Source of the DNA: Synergistaceae bacterium UBA6101 | GTDB taxonomy: Bacteria; Synergistota; Synergistia; Synergistales; Synergistaceae | Length of the DNA stretch: 64,000 nucleotides | NCBI GenBank assembly: GCA_002428495.1 | Contig: DIWR01000009.1 | Span: forward strand, 1 to 64,000 | Direction of reading: 5' to 3' | In this document: positions 23,639 to 33,441 of the stretch, piece after piece | Position numbering within the stretch: the stretch's first letter is position 1 | Layout of the letters: every line of letters starts with the position of its first letter | Translations under genes and position numbers: made by a program | The notes under the pieces: generated by a model | The model's input: the letters and a program-made list of their open reading frames with translations, nothing else | Databases searched by the model: none | What the model was told of the DNA's origin: nothing

Positions 23639-26221
23639 TTGGAGCTTCCGCTGGGGACTAAAATGACTCCCATGCTGGAACAGTACATATACTGGAAAGA
23701 GCAGTACCCTGACTCTCTTCTTTTTTTTCGCATGGGTGATTTCTATGAAATGTTTTTTGAGGATGCTCAGATCGCATCCTCCGTTCTTGATATTGCCCTC
23801 ACATCACGTTCACGTGAAGCAGAAAACGCCATCCCAATGGCAGGAGTACCCTTCCACGCAGTCGATTCCTACCTCGGAAGGCTGGTAGCCGCAGGTCACA
23901 GGGTCGCCATATGCGAGCAGGTAACAGTTCCTGACGGAAAGACTCTTGTCAAAAGGGAAGTAACGAGATTAGTGACACCCGGCACATGGCTCTCAGACAG
24001 CTCAGAGTCCGACGGAAGCCTTGCCGCCTGTTTTTTTGACGGGAAGAATATCTCTCTGGCCCTCCTCACTACGGCAACAGGCACTTTAAAAGCAGGCACC
24101 TTCAATACTGAAGAGGCATCATCTCTTCTCTGTTCATTCCGCCCTGATGAAATACTGATCCGAAAGGGACAGAACAACTCTCTTTCTGAAATTTATCCCG
24201 ACCAGGGCCGCCCCAATATAGTTGAAAGAGAAAAGGGTGAATTCGACCCAAGAACAGGTTCTGAATGGCTCTGCAGAAAATGGGGGATAGCATCTCTCAA
24301 CTGCATGGGGATCGACGACAGGGATCCTGCCGCAGGCGCATCAGCCGCAGTTTTGAGATATCTGGAAGAGACCCAGTTTTCGCAGGCCCTCCATGTAACG
24401 GGCATTACGCCTGTCATGCCGGCCCAATCGCTCATCCTTGACAGGAATACGGTAAATAACCTTGAACTGACGGAACCTTCTGACATCTCGCTTTTTTCGG
24501 TCCTGAACAGATGCCGTACTGCAATGGGCAGGAGGACCCTCAAAGAATGGATACTTTCTCCCCTTCAGGACATAGGAATGATCGAGAAAAGACAGGATTC
24601 CATAGAAGAGCTTGTAAATGACAATTCCACGCGCGGGGAATTGCAGCGCCGTCTCTCATCCTGCGGAGACATGGAAAAGGCGATAAGCCGGCTGACCCTG
24701 AGGATGGGATCTCCTTCGGATCTTGTCACAATAAGGGAGACCCTCAGTGCACTGCCTGTGCTGATAGACCTGATGGCAAGCAACGAGAGGCTGAAAAACT
24801 GGACTAAAGATGTTGATTGCCTTGATGAACTTTTTATACTTCTGGAATCTTCGATCTCGGAAACCGTTCCCCGTTTCGTCAGGGACGGAGGAGTTATAAG
24901 AGAAGGATATGACAAGGACCTGGACGAATGGAGAGACAAGGCTGCCCATTCTTCTGAATGGCTTCATAGATTTGAGGAAAGCGAAAGACAGAGGACTGGC
25001 ATAAAGAACCTGAAGGCCGGGGTAAACAAGGTCTTTGGTTATTACATTGAAATACCTAAAGGCAGCCTGAACAGAGCCCCTGCAGAATACATCAGAAAAC
25101 AGACGCTGGTCAACGCGGAACGCTTCATTACCGAAGAGCTCAAAATATTTGAAAAAGAAATGTTCAGGTCAGAGGAAGAAATACTTTCCATAGAGGAAAG
25201 GATCTACTCCGAAATCATTGAGGCAGCTCTTTCAAAGAGTCAGGATATCCTTAACGCGGCAAAATTCATAGCCGCAGCAGACCTTTTTTCTTCGCTGGCT
25301 GAAATTGCTTCAGAACGAAGGTATGTAAGGCCTGTAATGGAAATGGGGACAGATTTTATCGTTAAGAACGGAAGGCATCCTGTAATAGAGGTAATGCTTG
25401 GGAACCGTCCCTTCACGCCGAATGACCTTTCACTGAGCATGGTTTCGGGAAAAAGGATAGCAATAATCACCGGCCCGAACATGGCCGGAAAGTCGACCTA
25501 TCTTCGAATGGCAGCCCTTATTGCCATAATGGCCCACATGGGTTCCTTCGTACCCGCAGAGAGCGCAAAGATAGGGATAGTAGACCGTGTCTTTACCAGA
25601 ATAGGCGCGCGCGATGAACTTGCAAGAGGGCAGAGCACCTTCATGGTGGAAATGGTGGAGACCGCGAATATCCTTCGAAATGCAACAGACAGGAGCCTCG
25701 TCATACTTGACGAGGTTGGCAGGGGAACTTCTACTTATGATGGACTGAGTATCGCATGGTCAGTCATAGAATACCTGCAGGGGCAGGAGGGAAGAAGGGC
25801 TGCTGTACTTTTTGCCACTCACTATCACGAACTTACAAAACTTGCCGAAAAGCTTCCCGGAGTAACGAACCTCAGTATGGCGGTAGAAGAGGGCAAGGAC
25901 GGAGTCACCTTCCTCCATAAAGTTGTCGAGTCCCCTTCTGACAGATCCTATGGTATAGAGGTAGCGAGGCTTGCCGGGGTACCTTCCCTGGTCCTCAGGA
26001 GATCAAAAGAACTGCTCGCAGGTTTTGAGGCTGCTGCAAGTGACCAAAAGTCTTCTTTGCCGGTCAACGAAGAAAATCAGATGAAGCTCTTTGATGTGGG
26101 GCATGAGGCCATACTGGAAGAACTGGCAGCTTCGGATCCGGATGAAATGACCCCTATGGAAGCCCTTCAGATCGTTTACAGGCTAAGAAAAGAGAGCCGG
26201 AAAGTGCTGGGATTCAAATGA
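23639..26221 (+). CDS. mutS: DNA mismatch repair protein MutS
   Basis: 860-residue mismatch-recognition ATPase. The N-terminal domain has the mismatch wedge FYE in MGDFYEMFFEDA. The ATPase domain has Walker A GPNMAGKSTYLR and signature DEVGRGTSTYDGLS. A C-terminal helical tail follows (LFDVGHEAILEELAASDPDE). TTG 23639 lies 11 bases after GGGGAGG. ATG 23663 with GGGGAC just upstream is equally possible and would shorten it by eight residues. The gene overlaps mutL by four bases. Confidence 0.97.
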   Translation: MELPLGTKMTPMLEQYIYWKEQYPDSLLFFRMGDFYEMFFEDAQIASSVLDIALTSRSREAENAIPMAGVPFHAVDSYLGRLVAAGHRVAICEQVTVPDGKTLVKREVTRLVTPGTWLSDSSESDGSLAACFFDGKNISLALLTTATGTLKAGTFNTEEASSLLCSFRPDEILIRKGQNNSLSEIYPDQGRPNIVEREKGEFDPRTGSEWLCRKWGIASLNCMGIDDRDPAAGASAAVLRYLEETQFSQALHVTGITPVMPAQSLILDRNTVNNLELTEPSDISLFSVLNRCRTAMGRRTLKEWILSPLQDIGMIEKRQDSIEELVNDNSTRGELQRRLSSCGDMEKAISRLTLRMGSPSDLVTIRETLSALPVLIDLMASNERLKNWTKDVDCLDELFILLESSISETVPRFVRDGGVIREGYDKDLDEWRDKAAHSSEWLHRFEESERQRTGIKNLKAGVNKVFGYYIEIPKGSLNRAPAEYIRKQTLVNAERFITEELKIFEKEMFRSEEEILSIEERIYSEIIEAALSKSQDILNAAKFIAAADLFSSLAEIASERRYVRPVMEMGTDFIVKNGRHPVIEVMLGNRPFTPNDLSLSMVSGKRIAIITGPNMAGKSTYLRMAALIAIMAHMGSFVPAESAKIGIVDRVFTRIGARDELARGQSTFMVEMVETANILRNATDRSLVILDEVGRGTSTYDGLSIAWSVIEYLQGQEGRRAAVLFATHYHELTKLAEKLPGVTNLSMAVEEGKDGVTFLHKVVESPSDRSYGIEVARLAGVPSLVLRRSKELLAGFEAAASDQKSSLPVNEENQMKLFDVGHEAILEELAASDPDEMTPMEALQIVYRLRKESRKVLGFK

Positions 26222-27945
26222 TAAAACGGCTTGACAGTGAAGTATCAGGCAGGATAGCCGCCGGTGAGGTGATCGAACGGCCCTCGTCAGTTGCCAAGGA
26301 GCTTATTGAAAACTCAATAGACGCCTCAGCTAGAAATGTAACCCTTTATATTGAGCAGGGAGGAAAAACATCATTCGTCATTGAAGATGACGGATGCGGC
26401 ATTCCATTCGAGGAACTTCCCCTTGCGCTGGAACGGTATGCAACCAGCAAAATTTCTACACTTGATGATCTGGAAAGGATATCGACCCTCGGTTACAGGG
26501 GAGAGGCCCTTTCAAGCGTTGCCGCTGTAAGCAGGATGGAGATCCGCAGCAGAGAACGGATATCTGAAACCGGTGGGATAATAAGATGTGAGGGAGGTGC
26601 GGTAACTCTACACGCAGAAAGCCCCTCCCACCCCGGAACAAGGATCCAGGTAGACGATCTCTTTTTCAACCTGCCTGCAAGGCGCAAATTCCTCAAAACG
26701 GCATCTGCCGAGCTTAGGAGGATACTGCAGGTCGTAAACGACTACGCGCTTGTCAATCCGGAACTGACCTTCAGGGTCTTCTCTGACGGGAAGAGGATAT
26801 TGGAGCTGCTGCCGCCGGGATCGACAGACAAAGCCCTTAAAAGGCGCTGGGGAGACGAAACACCTCTTTACAGCGCAGCAACATCCTTTAACTCCAACAG
26901 TGTGAAAATATGGTGGAATCCGATACCGGACAGCAGACGCACAGTGATAACGATCTTTGTCAACGGCAGAAGGATACAGGATCCTACTATAAGGTCGGCG
27001 GTCTGCGGGGGAGATGCTGCGGCCTACGGTGAATGGCTGGTCATATTGGAGATGCCTCCCGAAGATCTTGACGTCAATATTCATCCTGCCAAGGAAGAGG
27101 TCCGATTCAGAAGATCCGGCGACATATATAAATTAGTACTGCAGACGACCCGTAAGATATTTTCCAGAAAATACTCCTTCTCGCCGGATGGTGCGCCTCA
27201 GACAGAGGGAGATACTTCCTTTGCGTTCTCAGAGAATAGGTCTTCAGGATGGTTCGACAGAACGGATCCCATGTTCAGCCAGATACCTTGGAAACCTGTT
27301 TCAGAGGTCGCACAGGCCACTGAAAGGGTCTCCTCGCCTGAAGCGACCGTCTTTATACCTGCAGGGAGACCGGACCCCGTCCCTGTTGATGGTTTCAAAA
27401 ATTACATAGGGCAGACTGCAAAGGGTTTTCTTATCTTCGACCTTCCCAACGGCTTGGCCATAGTTGATCCGCACGCCGCTCACGAGAGGATCCTTTACGA
27501 GGATATCGCGGAAAGCTTTAAAGAAGGTATAGCTGCGCAAAACCTGACAGTGCCTATTGAAATACCAGTTTCTTTACTGCCCGATATCAATATGTTTTCG
27601 AAGGAGCTCAATGATCTGGCTTTTTTATTTGAGAATGACCGGCTTGTCGGGGTCCCAATGCTCAGGGGGAGATCAAAACTATCTCCGTTGGACATGCTCC
27701 GTTCGGCTCTTAGGGGAATTGAAGTTGAAAAAGACCCGGGAAAGCGGGACAGGGAGGTATGGTGGAGGATGGCAAGGCTTGCATGCAGGGATGCAGTAAA
27801 GCTTGGCAGCCGTTTCGAAAGGGAAGAGGCGGAAGCGCTTATGAACAAGCTTCAAGCCTGTTCAAGCCCTTTTACATGTCCTCACGGAAGGCCAACTATT
27901 TTTCTTATAGAAAACAAGAAGTTAGAGGATTGGTTTGAGCGCTGA
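26218..27945 (+). CDS. mutL: DNA mismatch repair protein MutL
   Basis: 575-residue partner of MutS. The N-terminal GHKL ATPase has ELIENSIDAS, DDGCGIP and GYRGEALSS. The C-terminal domain carries the endonuclease set of the methyl-independent MutL class: DPHAAHERILYE (usual DQHA; Gln to Pro here), ACRDAVKLG and CPHGRPT. This suggests a nicking MutL as in Bacillus and not the E. coli type, consistent with no mutH here. ATGA overlap with mutS implies coupling. Confidence 0.96.
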   Translation: MIKRLDSEVSGRIAAGEVIERPSSVAKELIENSIDASARNVTLYIEQGGKTSFVIEDDGCGIPFEELPLALERYATSKISTLDDLERISTLGYRGEALSSVAAVSRMEIRSRERISETGGIIRCEGGAVTLHAESPSHPGTRIQVDDLFFNLPARRKFLKTASAELRRILQVVNDYALVNPELTFRVFSDGKRILELLPPGSTDKALKRRWGDETPLYSAATSFNSNSVKIWWNPIPDSRRTVITIFVNGRRIQDPTIRSAVCGGDAAAYGEWLVILEMPPEDLDVNIHPAKEEVRFRRSGDIYKLVLQTTRKIFSRKYSFSPDGAPQTEGDTSFAFSENRSSGWFDRTDPMFSQIPWKPVSEVAQATERVSSPEATVFIPAGRPDPVPVDGFKNYIGQTAKGFLIFDLPNGLAIVDPHAAHERILYEDIAESFKEGIAAQNLTVPIEIPVSLLPDINMFSKELNDLAFLFENDRLVGVPMLRGRSKLSPLDMLRSALRGIEVEKDPGKRDREVWWRMARLACRDAVKLGSRFEREEAEALMNKLQACSSPFTCPHGRPTIFLIENKKLEDWFER

Positions 27946-28910
27946 TGAAAAACAGTCATGTAAAAAAAACACCTGTAATAGCGATAATAGGACCAACAGC
28001 TGTCGGCAAGACCAAATTCAGCCTGGAACTGGCACGAAATCTGAATGCTGAGCTCATTTCAGTAGATTCCAGACAGGTTTACAGATACCTTGACGTTGGT
28101 ACTGATAAAGTTTCACCGGAGATCAGGCATGAGATCCTGCATCATCTTATAGATGTAGCTGACCCGGATCAGGTCTATTCCGCGGCGGATTTTGCATTAC
28201 AGGCAGCAGACGCGATCGACAGAATAAGAAAGAGGAACAGGGCGCCATTGCTGATCGGCGGAACTCCTTTTTATTACAAGGCTCTCTGCGGTACGCTCTC
28301 CGAAGATCTGCCGAAGGATCCCGCAGTAAGGAAGATCCTTGAAGAAGAGATCAACGAGAGAGGACTTGCTGAACTCCACATTGAACTAAGGGCTGTCGAT
28401 CCAGCAGCTGCGGAAAAGATACACCCTAACGATCCGGTAAGAACGATGAGGGCACTTGAAATTTACCGTATCACCGGAAGGCCGGCAACATGGTGGTATG
28501 AAAACCAGGCAAAAATGGGATCCCCCTTTGACATTTTATATATCGGACTGATAAGGGAGAGATCCAACCTTTACAAAAATATTGCAGCAAGGGTAAGGGA
28601 GCAGTTTTCCAATGGGTATCCCGAAGAAGTCGAGTGGCTTCTTGCCCAGGGATATTCTCCAGCTCTGCCTGCTCTCCAGGGGTTCGGGTACAGAGAGCTG
28701 GTCCGGTATGTCAAAGGCAATTGTTCTTACGAAGAGGCGCTGGAAGGCGACATACGGTCAACCAAGGCCTTTTCAAGAAGGCAGATGACATGGTTCAAGC
28801 ACTTTGAGCCTGCCCTGTGGTATGATTTTGACAAATACAAAATGTATGAGGCAATGGAAGACGTACTTCCTTATTGCATCAGGCATTTGGAACAAGAGGG
28901 CAAAGAGTGA
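27945..28910 (+). CDS. miaA: tRNA dimethylallyltransferase
   Basis: 321 residues. P-loop GPTAVGKTKFSLELA, then SVDSRQVYRYLDVGT and the substrate segment HHLIDVADPD. It attaches a dimethylallyl group from DMAPP to A37 of tRNAs reading UNN codons. Start and mutL stop share one base. Downstream ispH makes the DMAPP used here, a functional neighbour link that may be coincidence. Confidence 0.96.
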   Translation: MKNSHVKKTPVIAIIGPTAVGKTKFSLELARNLNAELISVDSRQVYRYLDVGTDKVSPEIRHEILHHLIDVADPDQVYSAADFALQAADAIDRIRKRNRAPLLIGGTPFYYKALCGTLSEDLPKDPAVRKILEEEINERGLAELHIELRAVDPAAAEKIHPNDPVRTMRALEIYRITGRPATWWYENQAKMGSPFDILYIGLIRERSNLYKNIAARVREQFSNGYPEEVEWLLAQGYSPALPALQGFGYRELVRYVKGNCSYEEALEGDIRSTKAFSRRQMTWFKHFEPALWYDFDKYKMYEAMEDVLPYCIRHLEQEGKE

Positions 28911-28911
28911 G

Positions 28912-29745
28912 TTGAAGATACACATTGCCGATCCGACAGGCCTATGTTTTGGTGTAAGAAGAGCAATATCCAAGCTCGAAGAGGAACTGTTGCGTTCGGA
29001 CAAAGTATATTCCTTGGGAAGTCCTATCCATAATCCTCAGGAGATAGAGAGGCTCTCAAAGATGGGTCTGATCGTTGTCGAATCAGCTGAAGATGTGCCC
29101 TGGAGTTCAGTTGCTTTTATCAGAGCTCATGGAGTTACCCCTTTTCAGGCTGGAGATCTTAGAAAAAAATGCCGGAAAGTAGTGGACGGTACATGCCCAT
29201 TTGTCAAAACAGCTCAAAAAAGGGCAAAAGACCTTTCTTCTGAGGGCTATATTGTGGTAATATCAGGAGACAGGGAACACCCTGAAGTAAGGGGAATAAT
29301 GGGTTATGTTGACGGAGAGGTAGTTGTTATCTCTTCAAATGAGGTTATACCTGAAAATCTGAAGGGACGAAAGTGCGGGATACTGAGCCAGACGACCCAA
29401 AAGGTCGCCTCATTTATCGCGCTTGTCAGTTCGTTTGTAACAGTATCACCGGAGATCAAGGTGTATAATACGATCTGCAAAGCTACTCTTGCCCGCCAGG
29501 ATTCTGTATGCAGACTTGCTTCTAAGGTCGATGGAATGATAATACTTGGCGGCAGGAACAGTGCCAATACAAAAAAACTTGCCGAGATATCCATGGATGT
29601 CGGAGTTTCAACATTATGGATCGAGCATGCAGGAGAGATCGACAGGGGGTGGCTGCACAATAAAGAAAACATAGGAATAGCGGCGGGAGGAAGTACTCCT
29701 GACTGGCTAATAAAAGATCTGATCCAAAATTTAAACATGATGTAA
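28912..29745 (+). CDS. ispH: 4-hydroxy-3-methylbut-2-enyl diphosphate reductase
   Basis: 277-residue Fe-S enzyme for the last step of the MEP isoprenoid route, giving IPP and DMAPP. The three cluster cysteines lie in GLCFGVRRA, DGTCPFVK and NTICKAT; substrate histidines in IRAHG and REHPEV. TTG 28912, just past the miaA stop, is the start that matches the family N-terminus; the longer frame from 28804 runs inside miaA. In many Clostridia IspH is fused to ribosomal protein S1. Here the two are separate neighbours. Confidence 0.95.
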   Translation: MKIHIADPTGLCFGVRRAISKLEEELLRSDKVYSLGSPIHNPQEIERLSKMGLIVVESAEDVPWSSVAFIRAHGVTPFQAGDLRKKCRKVVDGTCPFVKTAQKRAKDLSSEGYIVVISGDREHPEVRGIMGYVDGEVVVISSNEVIPENLKGRKCGILSQTTQKVASFIALVSSFVTVSPEIKVYNTICKATLARQDSVCRLASKVDGMIILGGRNSANTKKLAEISMDVGVSTLWIEHAGEIDRGWLHNKENIGIAAGGSTPDWLIKDLIQNLNMM

Positions 29746-29762
29746 GCAGGAGGATGTTGGGT

Positions 29763-31325
29763 ATGGTTGACGAGCTTCGCACAGAAGACGGACTTGAAAC
29801 ACATGCAGCACAGGAAAAAGAAGAAACAATGGAAGAAATGATGCAGCAGTTTGACGTGATGGGTGATTTCCATCGCGGAAAGATCCTTGAAGGCACAATA
29901 GTTGACGCACGTGAAGACGGATGGCTTGTTGATGTGGGCTACAAATGCGAAGGATTTCTTCCCCGCAAAGAGTGGACACACAAGGTCCTGGTCGAAGAGG
30001 CCCCGGAGCCGGAAAACGGCGCAAAAGTCAAAGTACAGGTCACAAACATCGGTCAGGGCGAAGATGCACAGCTCAGCCTCAGCCGTTGGCGCTGTGAGTT
30101 TGACGAGCGCTGGAACAAGCTTGAAGAAGAAGCTGCAAAGAATGAAACTGTGACCGTAAAGGGCATCCGCAAGGTAAAGGGCGGCCTTATCGTAAGCTGC
30201 TACGGAATAGAGGGTTTTATCCCTATTTCACACCTTGCCGAGGAAGGGCGTAATGTCAATCCTACGCGTCTCCTTGAACAGGATTTCCAGGTAAAGCTGA
30301 TCGAAAAGGACCGCCGCAAGCGTCGCCTGGTGCTGTCACGCCGCAGCCTTATGGAAGCGGAGATGTCAGAGATCAGACAGTCATTCTATGAGCAGGTCAA
30401 CGTAGGAGATGTCCTTGAAGGGGATGTAAGCAGCATTACCTCTTTCGGTGTTTTTGTAAATCTTGGTGCGATGGAAGGCCTTGTTCATGTAAGCGAGCTC
30501 TCATGGCAGCGCAACGCCAAGGCTAAGGATGTTGTCTCTAAAGGCGATCACATTAAGGTCAAAGTGATCGGCATAGACAAGGAGAATAACAGGATCTCTC
30601 TCAGCCTGAAACAGACTCTGTCTGATCCCTGGGATACAGTGGCAGAACGCTGGAAGCCGGGTGTTGTTGTTGAAGGAACTGTTTCAAACCTGACAGAATT
30701 CGGTGCTTTTGTAGAAATAGAACCCGGCATTGAAGGCCTGGTGCATATAGGAGACCTCAGCTGGACAAGGATCAAGCATCCTAAAGAAGTGCTCAAGAGG
30801 GGACAGAAGATCGAAGTCTCAGTCCTTGAAGTAGATTCTGATCGCAAACGTATCAGCCTGGGCTACAAGCAGCTTTCAGATCCTTGGAAGGACGTTGCGG
30901 AAAAATATACAAAAGACATGGAAGTTCCTGTTAAGGTCGTCAGGATCGCTGACTTTGGTGCATTTGTTGAACTTGAAGACGGCATCGAGGGACTGATCCA
31001 TATATCGCAGATAAGCCAGCAAAGAATAGAGAACCCAAGAGAAGCTCTCTCTGAGGGACAGGAAGTTACAGCCAGGGTACTGGATGTAAATCCTGCAGAA
31101 CGCAGGATGCGTCTCAGCCTCCGTCCCGCACATGAAGAACCGGTCAGAAGGCCAAAATCAGAGGAGACACCTCAGGCTGACGGACAGAAAAATGATGACC
31201 ATCCGCGCCGCCGCCGCTCAGATTCTGACAAGAGAAGAAACGACAGTCACAGCAGTCAGCTTCCACAGGAAGAGACAAACGTGACGATCGGTGAATTCTT
31301 AAAACAGGCAGAAGATTCAGAGTAA
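29763..31325 (+). CDS. rpsA: Ribosomal protein S1 (five S1 repeats)
   Basis: 520 residues with five S1 RNA-binding repeats. They begin near ILEGTIVDAREDGWLV, VTVKGIRKVKGGLIV, VLEGDVSSITSFGVFV, VVEGTVSNLTEFGAFV and VPVKVVRIADFGAFVE. A charged tail of about 60 residues, with a basic PRRRRSD patch, follows. The N-terminal 25 residues are acidic. ATG 29763 is chosen because GCAGGAGG is then nine bases away, whereas ATG 29754 would touch it. A terminator follows. Confidence 0.93.
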   Translation: MVDELRTEDGLETHAAQEKEETMEEMMQQFDVMGDFHRGKILEGTIVDAREDGWLVDVGYKCEGFLPRKEWTHKVLVEEAPEPENGAKVKVQVTNIGQGEDAQLSLSRWRCEFDERWNKLEEEAAKNETVTVKGIRKVKGGLIVSCYGIEGFIPISHLAEEGRNVNPTRLLEQDFQVKLIEKDRRKRRLVLSRRSLMEAEMSEIRQSFYEQVNVGDVLEGDVSSITSFGVFVNLGAMEGLVHVSELSWQRNAKAKDVVSKGDHIKVKVIGIDKENNRISLSLKQTLSDPWDTVAERWKPGVVVEGTVSNLTEFGAFVEIEPGIEGLVHIGDLSWTRIKHPKEVLKRGQKIEVSVLEVDSDRKRISLGYKQLSDPWKDVAEKYTKDMEVPVKVVRIADFGAFVELEDGIEGLIHISQISQQRIENPREALSEGQEVTARVLDVNPAERRMRLSLRPAHEEPVRRPKSEETPQADGQKNDDHPRRRRSDSDKRRNDSHSSQLPQEETNVTIGEFLKQAEDSE

Positions 31326-31361
31326 CCTCTTTTAAGAGTATTACCTGAATAAATTTCATCT

Positions 31362-31397
31362 TCCCCATGTCTTTTAATGATAGGCATGGGGATTTTC
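31362..31397 (+). terminator. Terminator after rpsA
   Basis: TCCCCATG / CATGGGGA, an eight-base-pair stem, followed by TTTTC. Closes the alaS-to-rpsA block. Confidence 0.65.
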
Positions 31398-31437
31398 TGA
31401 TAAAATACTCATAACAGTATTATTTGGAGGCGATCTG

Positions 31438-31929
31438 ATGTCTGTCAGAAAAATATGTGTCTACCCGGATCCCATTCTCAGGGAACCGACAGAGGAAGTA
31501 ACTTTGTTTGATGAGGAGCTCTGGATACTGGTCAGCGACATGTTGGAAACTATGCATGTTTCCGATGGTATCGGCCTTGCAGGACCTCAGGTGGGCATAG
31601 CAAAAAAAATAGCCGTAATAGAATATAACGGTGAAAAATATGTTCTGATCAACCCTGAAATATTTGAAAAGGAAGATATCAAAACAGTGGAAGAGGGGTG
31701 CTTGAGCTTCCCCGGGATCTATGAGAAGGTAGAGTCCCCCGAATATATTAAGGTTCGATATTATAACGAGAACGGGGAACTCATCGAGAAAGAGATAGAG
31801 GGATTCCTTGCATGTGTCTTTTCTCACGAAATAGATCATTTGAACGGAAAACTGCTCATTGATAGGGTTTCGCCGCTTAAAAGACAGTTCCTCAAAAAAA
31901 AGATGGCAAAGCAGGCAAAAGGGAATTGA
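31438..31929 (+). CDS. def: Peptide deformylase
   Basis: 163-residue metallohydrolase that removes the N-formyl group from new proteins. All three motifs are present: GIGLAGPQVG (usual GxGLAAPQ), EGCLSFPG with the metal cysteine, and HEIDHLNG with the two metal histidines and catalytic Glu. TTGGAGGCG precedes the ATG. It is followed by fmt with a one-base overlap. Confidence 0.96.
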   Translation: MSVRKICVYPDPILREPTEEVTLFDEELWILVSDMLETMHVSDGIGLAGPQVGIAKKIAVIEYNGEKYVLINPEIFEKEDIKTVEEGCLSFPGIYEKVESPEYIKVRYYNENGELIEKEIEGFLACVFSHEIDHLNGKLLIDRVSPLKRQFLKKKMAKQAKGN

Positions 31930-32864
31930 TGGCTAAAAAACTGCGGTTTGGATTTTGCGGTTCAGGAAGATTTGCAGCTGAGTGCTTATCCCTGATAGCC
32001 CATAAAGCAAAACCGGAATGGGTAGTAACAAATGCCCCCAGGCCTTCCGGCAGAGGCCTTCAAATCCGGAATACCCCAGTTTTTGAAAAAGCGGAAGAAC
32101 TTGGCATAAAAATCAGGACCACATCAAAACTTTCTGCAGACACCGAAACAATTGAATGGATCATGAGCGATCTTCCTGACCTCATCCTTGTAATAGATTT
32201 TGGACATATGATCAAAGAACCCCTTTTGAGCATGGCACCGCTGGGCTGTATAAATATCCACCCCTCGATGCTTCCCGCATACAGAGGATCGGCTCCGGTA
32301 CAGAGGGCTATTATGGATGGACTCAAAGAGACCGGGGTGACTATATTCAGGCTTGATGAGGGAATGGATTCAGGACCTATCCTTTCACATGTACCTGTTA
32401 TCATTAGTGATGAAGACGACACAGGATCCCTTCTCATCAAAACATGCAGGGCCGGCTGTGAAAAACTTCTTGAGTTTTTGCTTGATATTCCCTCTGAAAG
32501 ATGGACGTTTGTCCCCCAAACTGAAGATGGAGCGAGCACGGCTCCCAAGATAGATAAGTCCGAGGGAAAGATCGAGTGGAAAGACAGCTCGATAAATATA
32601 TTCAACAAGATCAGAGCATTGTGTATTGCGCCGGGTACATACTGTGAGCATGAAGGCAAAAGGCTGAGGATCCACAGAGCGGTACCCGCTTTAGTATCCG
32701 GTTCACCCGGGAAACTGATAGAAATAGATAATGGCTTCCCTGTTATAGCATGCGGCAGCGGTTCTCTGAAGTTAATAAATGTCCAGCCGGAGGGCAAAAA
32801 AGTGCAAAAAGCTGAAGAGTGGCTAAGGGGCAGCAGGATGAAGGTCGGCGATATCCTTCACTGA
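31929..32864 (+). CDS. fmt: Methionyl-tRNA formyltransferase
   Basis: 311 residues. The N-terminal formyltransferase fold has INIHPSMLPAYRGSAPVQ and the catalytic aspartate segment GMDSGPIL. The C-terminal OB-like domain binds the tRNA. It makes formyl-Met-tRNA, the step opposite to def, its neighbour. ATG 31929 shares a base with the def stop. Confidence 0.95.
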   Translation: MAKKLRFGFCGSGRFAAECLSLIAHKAKPEWVVTNAPRPSGRGLQIRNTPVFEKAEELGIKIRTTSKLSADTETIEWIMSDLPDLILVIDFGHMIKEPLLSMAPLGCINIHPSMLPAYRGSAPVQRAIMDGLKETGVTIFRLDEGMDSGPILSHVPVIISDEDDTGSLLIKTCRAGCEKLLEFLLDIPSERWTFVPQTEDGASTAPKIDKSEGKIEWKDSSINIFNKIRALCIAPGTYCEHEGKRLRIHRAVPALVSGSPGKLIEIDNGFPVIACGSGSLKLINVQPEGKKVQKAEEWLRGSRMKVGDILH

Positions 32865-32877
32865 GGAGTGATAAGCT

Positions 32878-33441
32878 GTGGGAAAACAGCAAAGACATGC
32901 TATGAGAAACATAATAGAGACAGAAAACATCTACAAAGGCGCGATATTGGACCTGAATATCGACCGCGTACTTTTCCCGTCGGGCTGCGAAAAGATAAGG
33001 GAAGTAGTAATGCACAAATCAGCAGTAACTGTCCTTCCTGTCCACTCTGACGGCAAAATCTCCCTGGTCCGTCAATATCGGCATGCCGTAGATGAAGATC
33101 TATACGAGATCCCGGCCGGACTGATCGAACCTGGCGAAGACCCCTCTGAGACAGCTGTAAGGGAGCTTCAGGAAGAAATCGGCTATAAACCGGGCACCAT
33201 AGAGAAAATATTTGAATTTTACACATCACCCGGTTACTCTACTGAACGTATCATTTTCTTTTATGCAACAGACCTCACCCCCTCAAAACTTGCCGAAGAC
33301 GATGATGAATATATAAAAGTATACGATTTTACTCTTGAAGAAATAAAAAGCATGATCAGATCAGGGGACATCAAAGACGGCAAGACTATAATGGCCTACT
33401 GCTGGTACACGACCAAAAAGGCAGAAGAAAATGCAATTTGA
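32878..33441 (+). CDS. NUDIX hydrolase, ADP-ribose pyrophosphatase type
   Basis: 187 residues. The full Nudix box GLIEPGEDPSETAVRELQEE, followed by IGY, fits GX5EX7REUXEEXGU. The upstream QYRHAVDEDLYEIPAGL segment is characteristic of ADP-ribose pyrophosphatases (NudF-like), which hydrolyse ADP-ribose to AMP and ribose-5-phosphate. The start is GTG, nine bases after GAGGAG. The last 11 bases overlap xerD. Substrate is inferred. Confidence 0.9.
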   Translation: MGKQQRHAMRNIIETENIYKGAILDLNIDRVLFPSGCEKIREVVMHKSAVTVLPVHSDGKISLVRQYRHAVDEDLYEIPAGLIEPGEDPSETAVRELQEEIGYKPGTIEKIFEFYTSPGYSTERIIFFYATDLTPSKLAEDDDEYIKVYDFTLEEIKSMIRSGDIKDGKTIMAYCWYTTKKAEENAI

